Shown piece after piece: positions 54,023 through 62,060 of a DNA stretch of 64,000 nt. The stretch spans positions 124,001 to 188,000 of the forward strand of contig JAEWBN010000006.1 of the NCBI GenBank assembly GCA_023391095.1, written 5' to 3'. How positions within the stretch are numbered: the stretch's first letter is position 1; every line of letters starts with the position of its first letter. The stretch comes from Pseudomonadota bacterium (GTDB lineage Bacteria > Pseudomonadota > Alphaproteobacteria > Rhizobiales > Devosiaceae). The position numbers and the translations under genes are program-made. The notes under the pieces are model-generated. The model did not search any database. It was not told the DNA's origin and saw nothing but the letters and a program-made list of their open reading frames with translations.

Positions 54023-54766
54023 CTAGAGGTCTTCGTCCGCACCGTCGTCCGGGGACTTCACGTTGCCCTTGAAGCCCTTCGCCACCAGGTAGGCCTCCGC
54101 AGAATCCTTGCGGCTCGACGGTGGCTTGACGTGGAAGGTGGTGTTGAAGTGCCGCTTGAGCATATGGAGAAGTTCATGCTCGGTGCCGCCCTGGAAGACC
54201 TTGGCTACAAACGAGCCGCCCGGCCTCAGCACCTGGATGGCGAAATCGGCGGCGATCTCGATCAGATGGACAATGCGCAGGTGATCGGTGGCCCGGTGGC
54301 CGGTGGTCGGCCAGGCCATGTCGCTCATGACCACATCGGCACCGTGCCCGCCCATGGCCTCGATCAGCATGGCCGGCGCGTCGTCCTCGGTGAAATCCTT
54401 CTGCAAGAGGATAACACCGGGTATGGGATCCATTTCGAGATAGTCGATGCCGACGACAAGCGGCGCTTCTATGGTCGAGCCGACAGCAGCCGCGGCAACC
54501 TGCGACCAGCCGCCCGGTGCTGCGCCCAAATCCACAACGCGCATGCCCTTTTTGAAAAGCTTATGCTTTTCGTTCATTTCCTTGATCTTGAAGGCAGCGC
54601 GCGAGCGATAGCCTTCCGAACGGGCACGGGCGACATAGGGGTCGTTGAGCTGGCGCTCGAGCCACTTGGTCGAGGCAACCTTGCGGCCCTTGGCGGTCTT
54701 GACGCGGATCTTGAGGTCCTTGTCGGACTTGCGCCCGCCGGTGCCCAAAGCCTTGTTATTGGCCAT
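54023..54766 (-). CDS. rlmE: 23S rRNA 2'-O-ribose methyltransferase RlmE
   Basis: 247 residues. YVARARSEGYRSRAAFKIKEM and the SAM-binding VVDLGAAPGGWSQVA (about 76-90) define the RrmJ/FtsJ family; the catalytic K-D-K-E tetrad can be followed through SRAAFK, SDMAWP, FVAKVFQGG and the C-terminal Glu. It methylates U2552 in the A-loop of 23S rRNA. Its start overlaps the end of the upstream Ppx/GppA gene by 11 bases. Confidence 0.94.
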   Translation of the reverse strand: MANNKALGTGGRKSDKDLKIRVKTAKGRKVASTKWLERQLNDPYVARARSEGYRSRAAFKIKEMNEKHKLFKKGMRVVDLGAAPGGWSQVAAAAVGSTIEAPLVVGIDYLEMDPIPGVILLQKDFTEDDAPAMLIEAMGGHGADVVMSDMAWPTTGHRATDHLRIVHLIEIAADFAIQVLRPGGSFVAKVFQGGTEHELLHMLKRHFNTTFHVKPPSSRKDSAEAYLVAKGFKGNVKSPDDGADEDL

Positions 54767-55937
54767 TGGCCTGCCTCCTGGGGTAGCGAACCGGCCGCTT
54801 ATGCGTGCGATCGGTGTCCATGAGCGATATCAGGATGCCTTCGCGCAAGCCCCTGTCGGCAACGCGAACGCGGTCGGTTGGCCACTCGCGGCGGATGGCC
54901 TCGAAAATGGCGCAGCCCGGCAAAACCAGATCGGCCCGGTCCTTGCCGATGCAGGGATGGGCCACGCGGCGGTCAAAGGGCATGCCCATGAGCGCGCGCA
55001 TGGTCTCATCCACTTGGTCGCGGCGCATCCACAAACCATCCACCTTCTGCCGTTCGTAGCGCTCCAGCCCAAGATGCAGGCCGGCCAGCGTCGTCACCGT
55101 GCCAGAGGTGCCGATCAGATGGACCGGATGGGTGGCGATCATCTGCCGCAGTTTTTCGCGGCCACGAAATTGGCGCAGATGTTCGGCGACGTGACCGACC
55201 ATGGCCTCGAAAATATCCCGGGTCACATCCACACCGCCGAATTTTTCGGCAATCGATACGACGCCGACCGGCAGCGACTGCCAAGACCGAATGGAGGCCG
55301 ACATGCGTCCCTGCGAGCGCGGGCGTCCACCGCGGAAGTCGAGCCAGGCCAACTCCGACGAGCCGCCGCCTATATCGAACATCAAGGCGCCCGCGGCTTC
55401 GCCATCGACCAGGTCGGCGCAGCCCGTGACGGCCAGTTCGGCCTCGGTGCGGCGATCGATGATCTCCAGTTCAAGCCCCAGCTCTTCCTTGACGCGCGCC
55501 AGAAAGGCCGGCCCGTTTGCGGCAGCGCGGCAAGCCTCGGTGGCGATGAGGCGCATGCGCGTCGGCTGGTGGTCTCGCAGCTTGTTGCGGCACTGGCGCA
55601 GCGCGTCCATAGTCCGCTCCATGGCGGCATCCGAGAGGCGCCCGGTAACCGATACGCCCTCCCCCAGCCGCACGATGCGCGTAAACCCGTCGATGACGCG
55701 AAAGCCGCGCTCATGCGGCCGCGCGATCAGCAAGCGGCAATTGTTTGTGCCCAGATCAAGAGCGGCATAGAGGGGGCCGCGCGGGCGGCGGGAAGCGGAG
55801 GGCGGATGGGTCCGATGCTCCGGCACGGGCTTTGGCGATGCGCCAGCCCCCGCCCCCCGGCCTGAACCAGACGGCGCACCGGCCCCGATTTCGGCCACGA
55901 GAGCCGAAACAGAGGCGGACCGATGAGAATCGGCCAC
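54756..55937 (-). CDS. Ppx/GppA phosphatase
   Basis: 393 residues from a GTG at 55937, chosen because an AAGGAG site lies six bases upstream; an ATG at 55952 would place that site inside the gene. A low-complexity Pro/Gly/Ala N-terminus (about 50 residues) precedes the ASKHA fold: ALDLGTNNCRLL (about 59-70), TEACRAAANG and FDIGGGSSELAW. The protein acts on polyphosphate or (p)ppGpp; which one cannot be told. Co-transcribed with rlmE, a common pair in Alphaproteobacteria. Confidence 0.92.
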   Translation of the reverse strand: MADSHRSASVSALVAEIGAGAPSGSGRGAGAGASPKPVPEHRTHPPSASRRPRGPLYAALDLGTNNCRLLIARPHERGFRVIDGFTRIVRLGEGVSVTGRLSDAAMERTMDALRQCRNKLRDHQPTRMRLIATEACRAAANGPAFLARVKEELGLELEIIDRRTEAELAVTGCADLVDGEAAGALMFDIGGGSSELAWLDFRGGRPRSQGRMSASIRSWQSLPVGVVSIAEKFGGVDVTRDIFEAMVGHVAEHLRQFRGREKLRQMIATHPVHLIGTSGTVTTLAGLHLGLERYERQKVDGLWMRRDQVDETMRALMGMPFDRRVAHPCIGKDRADLVLPGCAIFEAIRREWPTDRVRVADRGLREGILISLMDTDRTHKRPVRYPRRQANGQ

Positions 55938-56307
55938 TAGGGTCTCCTTCATGCGTGGTCGCAAAGACCGGACCAGCCGACCGCGCCCGAACGCACCTTT
56001 GTTACGTGTCGTAGAGAAAGGTAGTGCAAGGGGATCGCAAGCGCAATGACAACGATGGCGGCTCTTGGGACACGATCGGAACCGGGCGTCATGCTCAAGG
56101 TCCCAATCAAGGCCTCCCTTTTCCGCCAAAGCATCGGCATCTCCAGCGGCCAAGCCAGGCATGGGCCGCGCGAAAGAAAGGAGTACACATAAACTCACAG
56201 CCTATCGCCACCAGACGCTTGCAATCTCACCCTGCTTTGTCTATGCAGACCCCGCGCCGCATGAAGCAACCCACCGCTCCGTGCCGCCCGGCTCGCATCG
56301 CCGATGC
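55938..56307. promoter_or_regulatory. Promoter region before tRNA-Gln, no gene
   Basis: These 370 bases contain no credible gene. A possible tRNA promoter is TTGCAA (56219-56224), a 17-base spacer and TATGCA (56242-56247), about 60 bases before the tRNA. Both boxes match the consensus only in part. Confidence 0.35.
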
Positions 56308-56381
56308 TGGGGAATAGTTCAATGGTAGAACAGCGGACTCTGACTCCGTCGATCTTGGTTCGAATCCAGGTTCCCCAGCCA
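56308..56381 (+). tRNA. tRNA-Gln (anticodon CTG)
   Basis: All arms fold: acceptor TGGGGAA with TTCCCCA, D stem GTTC/GAAC, anticodon stem GCGGA/TCCGT with loop CTCTGAC, T stem CTTGG/CCAGG around TTCGAAT. The anticodon CTG reads the Gln codon CAG. The discriminator is G and the 3' CCA is encoded. It marks the border between core genes and the defence-type region on its 3' side. Confidence 0.97.
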
Positions 56382-56436
56382 AAATCTCACCAGACAGACA
56401 TTTGGCGCGCTCCGCTCTGCGAAGCGGCTATGACGG

Positions 56437-56494
56437 GGCTGAAAGAGTGCCACGATTAGGCTGTAAGAGTGCCATGATCCGGCTGTAAGAGTGC
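56437..56494. repeat. 22-bp tandem repeat, 2.6 copies
   Basis: Copies begin at 56437, 56459 and 56481 with exact 22-base spacing. Each opens GGCTGTAAGAGTGC (the first has one A for T), and the first two continue CA(C/T)GAT. Subterminal repeats of this kind occur at the ends of IS21-like elements, so this may be a remnant end; no transposase gene is present. Confidence 0.6.
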
Positions 56495-56528
56495 ACCGGT
56501 TGTCCGCTTCAAGAAGCCGGCTTGCAGG

Positions 56529-57497
56529 CTAGTCGGCAACCCCTGAGGCATCTTCGCCGCAAGTCAGGCAAATGCGGTCGTTCTCACCCTCCGGATCAGT
56601 ACAGATTACGTTACCCTTGCAGTGGTCTTGATGACAAAGACTGCGTTCGACCGCCACCTCCTCCCCGCACATGAAGCAGGATGTGCGATCCGCTCCCTTG
56701 ACCAGGAAAGCCGTGTGAACAGGGTCGGACCTGATATCATTCCAGTCGGTGGTACCCAGTCGAATGCAGGAGAGGCAAAGATAACGCCGCTGAGACTTCG
56801 CCACGCCGAATAGCCGTTTGAAGTCCGATTTACCGATGAACTTCAAGGCGAGAGGCCACTGAGCGAAGACATCAGCGTATGGAGAGGAATTGGAATAGTC
56901 GTGAAAGTAGGAGAGCCGAGTGTTTGACTCGGCTTGCACCCATTCTTTTAGCCACATCCGTTCTGGCCACAGCTGCTGGTACTGGAACAGCATCTTCTTG
57001 AGCAAGTCTTCCGGCGTGAACACTGCGTCGGCGGAGCCCAGATGCGCGACCTTGTTCCGGAGGGACCGAAACAGATTGTAGGTCTGCACGAACTCATCGG
57101 ACAGTGTCCTTGCGGACAGGGTGTTCACCGCTCCGGGAAGGTCTACGGCATCAAGGGTGCGGAGGTCGGAGAATTCGATGTCGCTCCCGGTCGTGCTGAA
57201 TTTCGGTTCGGACTTCAAAAGAAGCAAGAACGGGCTGACCTCGCAAATTCGGGCCTTTAGCGCCAGCTCGTTGGACTGCTGAACGATGGTGCATATCGAC
57301 TGCAGTTCTGGCTGACACGCTTCCAGATATTCCTTCCGTTCTTCCGACCAAGTGTCGTCATCGTCATCGGCAGACCCCGCAACATCGAAATGCAGATCGA
57401 AGTCGTGGATAATGCCGATTAGCGACGACCAGGCGCTGAAGTAAAGCCGAAGCGCGACCTCATTCAACGACTCTGCCGACGGCGGATTGATAATCAA
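56529..57497 (-). CDS. Unknown protein with HEPN-like RX4H motif and zinc-ribbon C-terminus
   Basis: 322 residues, no named family recognised. Residues 1-190 are helical and contain FRSLRNKVAHLG with Arg147 and His152, the RX4-6H pattern of HEPN ribonucleases. Residues about 235-315 hold Cys pairs: CLSC (241-244), CFMC (274-277), Cys288/Cys293 and CLTC (310-313), consistent with two zinc sites. An acidic run (DDDDD) lies at about 44-49. It is the third gene after the CD-NTase and SLATT genes (31-base gap), so an accessory or effector role in that cassette is inferred. HEPN assignment rests on the motif and helical context alone. Confidence 0.65.
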   Translation of the reverse strand: MIINPPSAESLNEVALRLYFSAWSSLIGIIHDFDLHFDVAGSADDDDDTWSEERKEYLEACQPELQSICTIVQQSNELALKARICEVSPFLLLLKSEPKFSTTGSDIEFSDLRTLDAVDLPGAVNTLSARTLSDEFVQTYNLFRSLRNKVAHLGSADAVFTPEDLLKKMLFQYQQLWPERMWLKEWVQAESNTRLSYFHDYSNSSPYADVFAQWPLALKFIGKSDFKRLFGVAKSQRRYLCLSCIRLGTTDWNDIRSDPVHTAFLVKGADRTSCFMCGEEVAVERSLCHQDHCKGNVICTDPEGENDRICLTCGEDASGVAD

Positions 57498-57528
57498 CTG
57501 ATGCCCCCTGGAACAACGAAACCCGGAA

Positions 57529-58101
57529 TCATTTTCGATCTTTCGCTTCGGCGCCTTTCCTCAAGGTTGGGGGAAGAAACAAGTCGATCTCTCCTTCCGA
57601 AAAGGTGTACTCCTCGTTGTGCTGTAGGGCTTTTTGAGCCTTTCCGTAGGCCGAGCCATGAGTTTGCGGCGCCCCTTTATGTATGGCGGCCAGTTGCGCC
57701 TGCAGCTGATCGCGCCGCTCCCGTGCTGCCTGCGGTTCGACAGCATTCATGCGCAGGTCGGTTAGGAGCGAAAGATAGGACTCTCTGATGTTCCACAGGG
57801 CAGACGCGGCATCCCTGTGTTTCTGAGCCGTAGCACCGGGATCGAACCCTTTCATGTAACCGGACACGAGAAGGGACAGCAGAGCCAGACCAGCTGTCGC
57901 GAACTTCATCCATCCCTCGTCGACCAGCAGAACGCCGACCGCCCCAGAGGTTGTCAGAGCGGTTATCACGATCTGCGCTACCTTGAAGGTCGCGAGCTTG
58001 CCACTACACTCCTCCGCCTCCTTCTCGTGCGTCTTATGGGTGTACACCACCCGGCCGAAGCACTCTCGGATCTGGTCTTCCAAATGTGAGAAGGGCTGCA
58101 T
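57529..58101 (-). CDS. SLATT-domain 2TM effector protein
   Basis: 190 residues from the ATG at 58101, which has a GAGG site. Two adjacent TM helices (about 41-60 and 66-83) are flanked by soluble helices; the segment after helix 2 (GFDPGATAQKHRDAASALWNIRE) and the following SYLSLLTDLRMNA match the SLATT family, the SMODS/SLOG-associated 2TM effectors. When the partner enzyme makes a cyclic nucleotide, such proteins are thought to damage the membrane. It lies eight bases after the CD-NTase gene. Confidence 0.85.
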   Translation of the reverse strand: MQPFSHLEDQIRECFGRVVYTHKTHEKEAEECSGKLATFKVAQIVITALTTSGAVGVLLVDEGWMKFATAGLALLSLLVSGYMKGFDPGATAQKHRDAASALWNIRESYLSLLTDLRMNAVEPQAARERRDQLQAQLAAIHKGAPQTHGSAYGKAQKALQHNEEYTFSEGEIDLFLPPTLRKGAEAKDRK

Positions 58102-58109
58102 CTCTACCT

Positions 58110-58988
58110 CTAAGCCGGGTACAGCGGGCCAAAAATCTCCCGCCACTTTCGCCGCCTGCTATACGGATTGTCATTGTACACTATCGCATCGAGGGAAATC
58201 AGGTACGCCGCCCAAGCCCTCTTCTCGAACGATCCCCTTCTCCCCACCTGCGACCCGCTCCCTGGCGCGCGCCAGTAGGACTGCGTCGTCGCCTGGCGCG
58301 ACATGAACAGGAAGAAGTCCCGTGCCATGTAGTCGTGGTACAGGAACGACTTGTCGCGATGAGGCCAGTTTTCAAGAAACTGGAATGCGAGGGTGTCGAT
58401 CAGCATGCCGGAGATGGGGACGCTGTTGTAGTCTTTCCAAACCCGCATCATCCGGCAAAGGTGCTTCATGTTCCGGTTGGTGGCGCGGCTTCTCGTATTT
58501 ACCGCCTCCATCTCCGCCCAGGGGTTGCACACCCGCCAGCTCCCGCCATTGTTGGCATTTGCGTAAGTCCAGGTCTTCTTGTCCTTGTTCAAGAAAGCGG
58601 GCAGAACTTCGAAGTTGATCCCATCCGTGAAGTTGACGCCGACTACCTGTCCGTCCCCGAAGCTGTCCGTCGTCCTATAGGTCTTTTGGATGGAGCGCTT
58701 AACCGCCTGAAGAAGCGCGGACTGCCCGTTCGTGGCGTAAGCGTGGTATTGATGGTAGACCGCGTTGGGCAAGAGATAACCCATGTCGAGATCGGAAACT
58801 CCACGCGCTGCGGTATCCCGACCGTACGATCCGACATACCAGCTGTGCGCCGTTTCCGAGTCCGATCCGTAGAAGTCGTTGTTCAGCTGGCGCGTGATAC
58901 GGCGATACCTGCGTGAGATAGAACCCATCGTATCGGCGTCCAAGTTGTAGTTGGACTTGAACGCTGCGAAATCTTCTCCGACGCCCAT
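58110..58988 (-). CDS. CD-NTase (SMODS nucleotidyltransferase), CBASS signal synthase
   Basis: 292 residues from the ATG at 58988, which has a GGGAGC site; an upstream ATG is poorly supported. The nucleotidyltransferase motif is VGSYGRDTAARGVSDLD with Gly53-Ser54 and metal ligands Asp66 and Asp68; the third acidic ligand is about Glu127 in INFEVLPAF. This is the cGAS/DncV-like family that makes cyclic di- or trinucleotides on phage infection. With the adjacent SLATT gene it forms the core of a type I-like CBASS; no Cap2/Cap3 ubiquitin-like genes are present. The product nucleotide is not predictable here. Confidence 0.92.
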   Translation of the reverse strand: MGVGEDFAAFKSNYNLDADTMGSISRRYRRITRQLNNDFYGSDSETAHSWYVGSYGRDTAARGVSDLDMGYLLPNAVYHQYHAYATNGQSALLQAVKRSIQKTYRTTDSFGDGQVVGVNFTDGINFEVLPAFLNKDKKTWTYANANNGGSWRVCNPWAEMEAVNTRSRATNRNMKHLCRMMRVWKDYNSVPISGMLIDTLAFQFLENWPHRDKSFLYHDYMARDFFLFMSRQATTQSYWRAPGSGSQVGRRGSFEKRAWAAYLISLDAIVYNDNPYSRRRKWREIFGPLYPA

Positions 58989-58999
58989 GATCGCTCCCT

Positions 59000-59033
59000 G
59001 ACAATAGTACTCTATCATCGTGGAAGTATTGTC
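59000..59033 (-). promoter_or_regulatory. Dyad upstream of CD-NTase
   Basis: GACAATA (59000-59006) and TATTGTC (59027-59033) form a 7-bp inverted repeat 12 bases before the CD-NTase start, in the only sizeable gap (106 bases) inside the array. The sequence between is AT-rich and contains a TACTAT-like -10 for the minus strand. Possible separate promoter or operator. Confidence 0.35.
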
Positions 59034-59094
59034 CCTCCGGCGCTGGCCCTATTTCCACAGGATCTCACGATCTATCGGGTCGGCCTGCCGACGG

Positions 59095-60807
59095 TCAGCG
59101 CACTTCCTGGTACGTGGTGTTCAGGAAGCGATCGGCTTTAGTGAACGAAGCCACCACGCAGCGCTGGAGGTCATCGTACCAGACCTCTTCGTTGGCATGG
59201 GCGATCCGGTCCACGTTCAGCGTCAGGATATACTGCTGCTCCTCTTCGAACTCTGCACGGGTGAGCAGGAACTCGAGGCTCTTGTTCAAGGTGTCCTCGT
59301 CTACGTCGAAGATGTTGTCGTGCACCAGCAAGCCGGGATGCCGCATCTTGGTGAAATCGTTCAGCAGCAACGCGATGTCGTAGATGAATACCTTCTCGCG
59401 CTCCACGCTGTGGCTGCCGTCGTCGTCGATGCGCAGCACGATATCTACGACCTGCTTGTTCGCCGTGGTCCGGACATCGAAAGAAGCCTTGCGGTTCCCC
59501 TGAATGAACTGGTGGATATCAAGGATGGTCTTCTCGACCGATTTCAACCGGTCGCGGACGGCGGCGATGCTCCCCTGCAGCCTCAGGCGCTCGGTCTCCT
59601 TATCCGACCGCTTCTGCTGCTTGTCCACTGCCAGTTGGTCGTATCGCTCGAGGAAGCCCTTCAGTTGGCCGAGTTCCTCGCTCTTGGCCTGATAGGAAGC
59701 GTAGGTCTGCCTGAGGCTGCGGAGTTGGCCCTCCTGGTCAAGGACGGCAAGGAGCTTGGAGTAGCGGCGATCAAGATCGGCCAATTGCCTGTTGATGCCT
59801 TTGAGCTCCACGTCCAGAACCTTGGACTTCTCCTCCAGCAGGTGCTGTTGAAATTGCTCGATCTTGTCCTTGAATGAGATCACCTCCTTGAGGTCGCGCG
59901 CCACCACGGTTCCGAGCCCGGCGCGCAGCTCGTCGTAGAACTGCCGGATTTCATCGCCGTCGATCGCCGGGGTGGCGACGACCGGCGACAGGCGGGCCGA
60001 CCGTTGCGCAAGCACCTCCTTCCGACGCCGGAGCGCCGCCATTTCTTCTTCGATGGCGAGGATATCTTCCTTGACCATGTCAAAAGCCGGTGCGTTCTCC
60101 AGCGCTTCAATGGCGTTGTTGATGCTCTCGACCTCCTCGTCGAGGGAGTTGAGATCGGATCGTGCGTCATCGATAGTCTTCTGGCGAACGAGCAGGACGT
60201 TCTCGCGGATGCGCGCCTCCTCGGCACCGATGAGGTCGATTTCCTTCAGGATATCCTTGATGAGGCGATAGATGCCCAGATCTATGCCGAGGAGCATGAG
60301 ATGCGGCGCGTGGTTTTCCGGCACACGAAGCCGGGTGTCGAAGTAGGAGACGATCGACTTGAATTCGGAACGTTCGTCCCGGATCAGCGGACCGAGCATT
60401 TCGCGGAAACTGACCGCACCGGCCCCTTCGAAGGGAAACATCCGCTGGGTCAGGAAATCGGTGGCATCCTCGACCTTTGCGAAAATGGTCTCCCTGCCAC
60501 CAACGACAATCCTGGGCCGCTCGGACTCGGACAGCGACCGCTTGATCGTGTAAAGTTCTCCGTGCAGGCGGAAACGGACGCATATGAATGTCGCGGGATC
60601 GAAGGCTTCTTTCGGGATCTTGGAAACCCGGCTGTCCGACTTCTTCTTGAGCAGGGCGAAGTTGATGAACTCGATGCAGAGCGACTTGCCTACGCCGTTG
60701 TTCTTCGAACTCGTGTCGTCGCTCTCGCCCAGCACGACGTTCACGCCCTCGCCGAATTCGATGGGCTCGATTGTGGCAGGCTCGGTGTAGAGCAGCTCAA
60801 TCCGCAT
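59095..60807 (-). CDS. DUF2326 SMC-like ATPase, ABC-3C system
   Basis: 570 residues from the ATG at 60807; a TTG three codons upstream is possible. The Walker A is SSKNNGVGKSLC (Gly41 to Ser45), inside the unusual long loop typical of DUF2326. A long coiled coil covers about 195-430. The Walker B-like end is HPGLLVHDNIFD in the last 120 residues. DUF2326 proteins are the ABC ATPases of ABC-three-component systems, predicted to sense DNA or nucleoprotein and trigger a nuclease partner. Starts inside the last 11 bases of the MC6 gene. Confidence 0.88.
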   Translation of the reverse strand: MRIELLYTEPATIEPIEFGEGVNVVLGESDDTSSKNNGVGKSLCIEFINFALLKKKSDSRVSKIPKEAFDPATFICVRFRLHGELYTIKRSLSESERPRIVVGGRETIFAKVEDATDFLTQRMFPFEGAGAVSFREMLGPLIRDERSEFKSIVSYFDTRLRVPENHAPHLMLLGIDLGIYRLIKDILKEIDLIGAEEARIRENVLLVRQKTIDDARSDLNSLDEEVESINNAIEALENAPAFDMVKEDILAIEEEMAALRRRKEVLAQRSARLSPVVATPAIDGDEIRQFYDELRAGLGTVVARDLKEVISFKDKIEQFQQHLLEEKSKVLDVELKGINRQLADLDRRYSKLLAVLDQEGQLRSLRQTYASYQAKSEELGQLKGFLERYDQLAVDKQQKRSDKETERLRLQGSIAAVRDRLKSVEKTILDIHQFIQGNRKASFDVRTTANKQVVDIVLRIDDDGSHSVEREKVFIYDIALLLNDFTKMRHPGLLVHDNIFDVDEDTLNKSLEFLLTRAEFEEEQQYILTLNVDRIAHANEEVWYDDLQRCVVASFTKADRFLNTTYQEVR

Positions 60808-61039
60808 CGAGCGCAACCAGATAAGGTTCCTCGAAGTCGATCAGGCCGACGGCATAGAGGAACGTGAGTCCGTAGAAGAAGGCGCTCGAGGTGAACCAGC
60901 GTTCGCGCTTGAAGTGATCCACGACGTCGAAGATGCTGACGCGTCCCTTGCCGGTGGTCCGGACGAAGCGGATGACCTCGAACCCCACGATCGCGGGGGC
61001 CTTCTGCAATGGTTCGTCCTTGAGGAACAGGTTAGGCAT
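60797..61039 (-). CDS. ABC-3C middle component (MC6-like)
   Basis: 80 residues. The short start LFLKDEPLQKAPAIVGFEVIRFV and the closing FYGLTFLYAVGLIDFEEPYLVAL are those of the small winged-helix-like middle components that link the ABC ATPase to the effector in ABC-3C systems. Overlaps the SMEK gene by eight bases upstream and the ATPase gene downstream, so all three are translated together. Type 6 is the best guess; types are similar at this size. Confidence 0.75.
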   Translation of the reverse strand: MPNLFLKDEPLQKAPAIVGFEVIRFVRTTGKGRVSIFDVVDHFKRERWFTSSAFFYGLTFLYAVGLIDFEEPYLVALDAD

Positions 61040-61991
61040 GGGCAGCCGTCTTGTTGGGGAACACGTTGCAGCGGATCAACTGGTCGATGAGGTAGAAGCG
61101 GACCGCGCTCTCGTCGAAGCCGGCGGTTCCGTCCCCCATCTTCCCCATGACCCGCGTCACCATCATCTCCAAGGCCAGTTCGGGATCGCCGCCGCATTCA
61201 TGCAAAATGCGATCGCTCCAGTTCGTCAGATATATTTGCAGCTTCAGCATGCGACCATGGCCGATGTCCGCCTGGTTCGACACCTCTGCCAACGTGGCGC
61301 CATAAATGACGTGGAGGTCGGTGAACTGCCGCTTCAGGAACTCGGCATGATCCGCGAACCGGGCGTTGATCTTCCCGTCTGGGTCGGGGTCGATGCGGAT
61401 ATCGCCTGCGGCGGTATCGACCTCCGACTCACTCAGCACCTCGATCAGTCGCAACAGCGTCAGCACCTCGTTCGCCTCTCGCGGTTGCCGGGTCGAGATG
61501 CCGGCCTTGAGGTAGTCGAAGCATTCGACGAGCTTCTCGGGCGGCAGGTCGTCGATCCGGGCAAGCAGCTCTTCCAGGCCCCACACGTCATCCTTGATGG
61601 ATATGGCGAACACGCCATTCCCGCCTAGGGTGTCCTGCTTGTAGACCTTCTTCTCGCCGATGATCAGCACCACGAGGCGATCGTACTTCCCGTCCAGCCC
61701 GCCGGCCACGAAACCGGCGTGGGTGTGCTTGATCTTGGCGATGCCGGGAGTCGACGTCACTTGGATGGCGATGCGCTGGTCCTCGTCGCCGAGGTCGATG
61801 GCGCGGGCGTTCTTCTCGACGATGTTGATGTTCTTGAGGCCATAGCCGAACGCCAGGTTGAGGAAATCCCTGAAGAAGTTCTCCGAGACGACATTGATGT
61901 CCTGGTGGTTCAAGCTGTTGTGGAGTTCCACTGACACCCGAAGGATCGACAGGTAGTGGATGATGCCGTCGAGGAGCGACTTGCGGTTCAT
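61032..61991 (-). CDS. SMEK-like nuclease-fold protein with ABC-3C C-terminal domain
   Basis: 319 residues from the ATG at 61991. The first 170 residues contain FFRDFLNLAFGYGLKNIN, then AIDLGDEDQRIAIQVTST, the restriction-endonuclease-like core (Glu37, Asp66, Gln77-Val78) of the SMEK domain. The second half (about 190-319) is helical with RFYLIDQLIRCNVFPNK at the end, as expected for the C-terminal domain that contacts the middle component. In ABC-3C systems this is the predicted effector. Whether it cuts DNA here is untested. Confidence 0.8.
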   Translation of the reverse strand: MNRKSLLDGIIHYLSILRVSVELHNSLNHQDINVVSENFFRDFLNLAFGYGLKNINIVEKNARAIDLGDEDQRIAIQVTSTPGIAKIKHTHAGFVAGGLDGKYDRLVVLIIGEKKVYKQDTLGGNGVFAISIKDDVWGLEELLARIDDLPPEKLVECFDYLKAGISTRQPREANEVLTLLRLIEVLSESEVDTAAGDIRIDPDPDGKINARFADHAEFLKRQFTDLHVIYGATLAEVSNQADIGHGRMLKLQIYLTNWSDRILHECGGDPELALEMMVTRVMGKMGDGTAGFDESAVRFYLIDQLIRCNVFPNKTAAHA

Positions 61992-62060
61992 ACGGGCACA
62001 TCCTGGTTCCTGCGGCGGACGAGCGAATCTCGCCGCCGGTTCCACTCTCGCCGGCATGCT

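Noticed and set aside
56024..56317. Open frames between Ppx/GppA and tRNA-Gln
   Set aside because: Short, overlapping in several frames, without ribosome-binding sites, and running into the tRNA gene.
56437..56494. CRISPR array
   Set aside because: The 22-base units are directly contiguous with no unique spacers between them and no cas gene is present.
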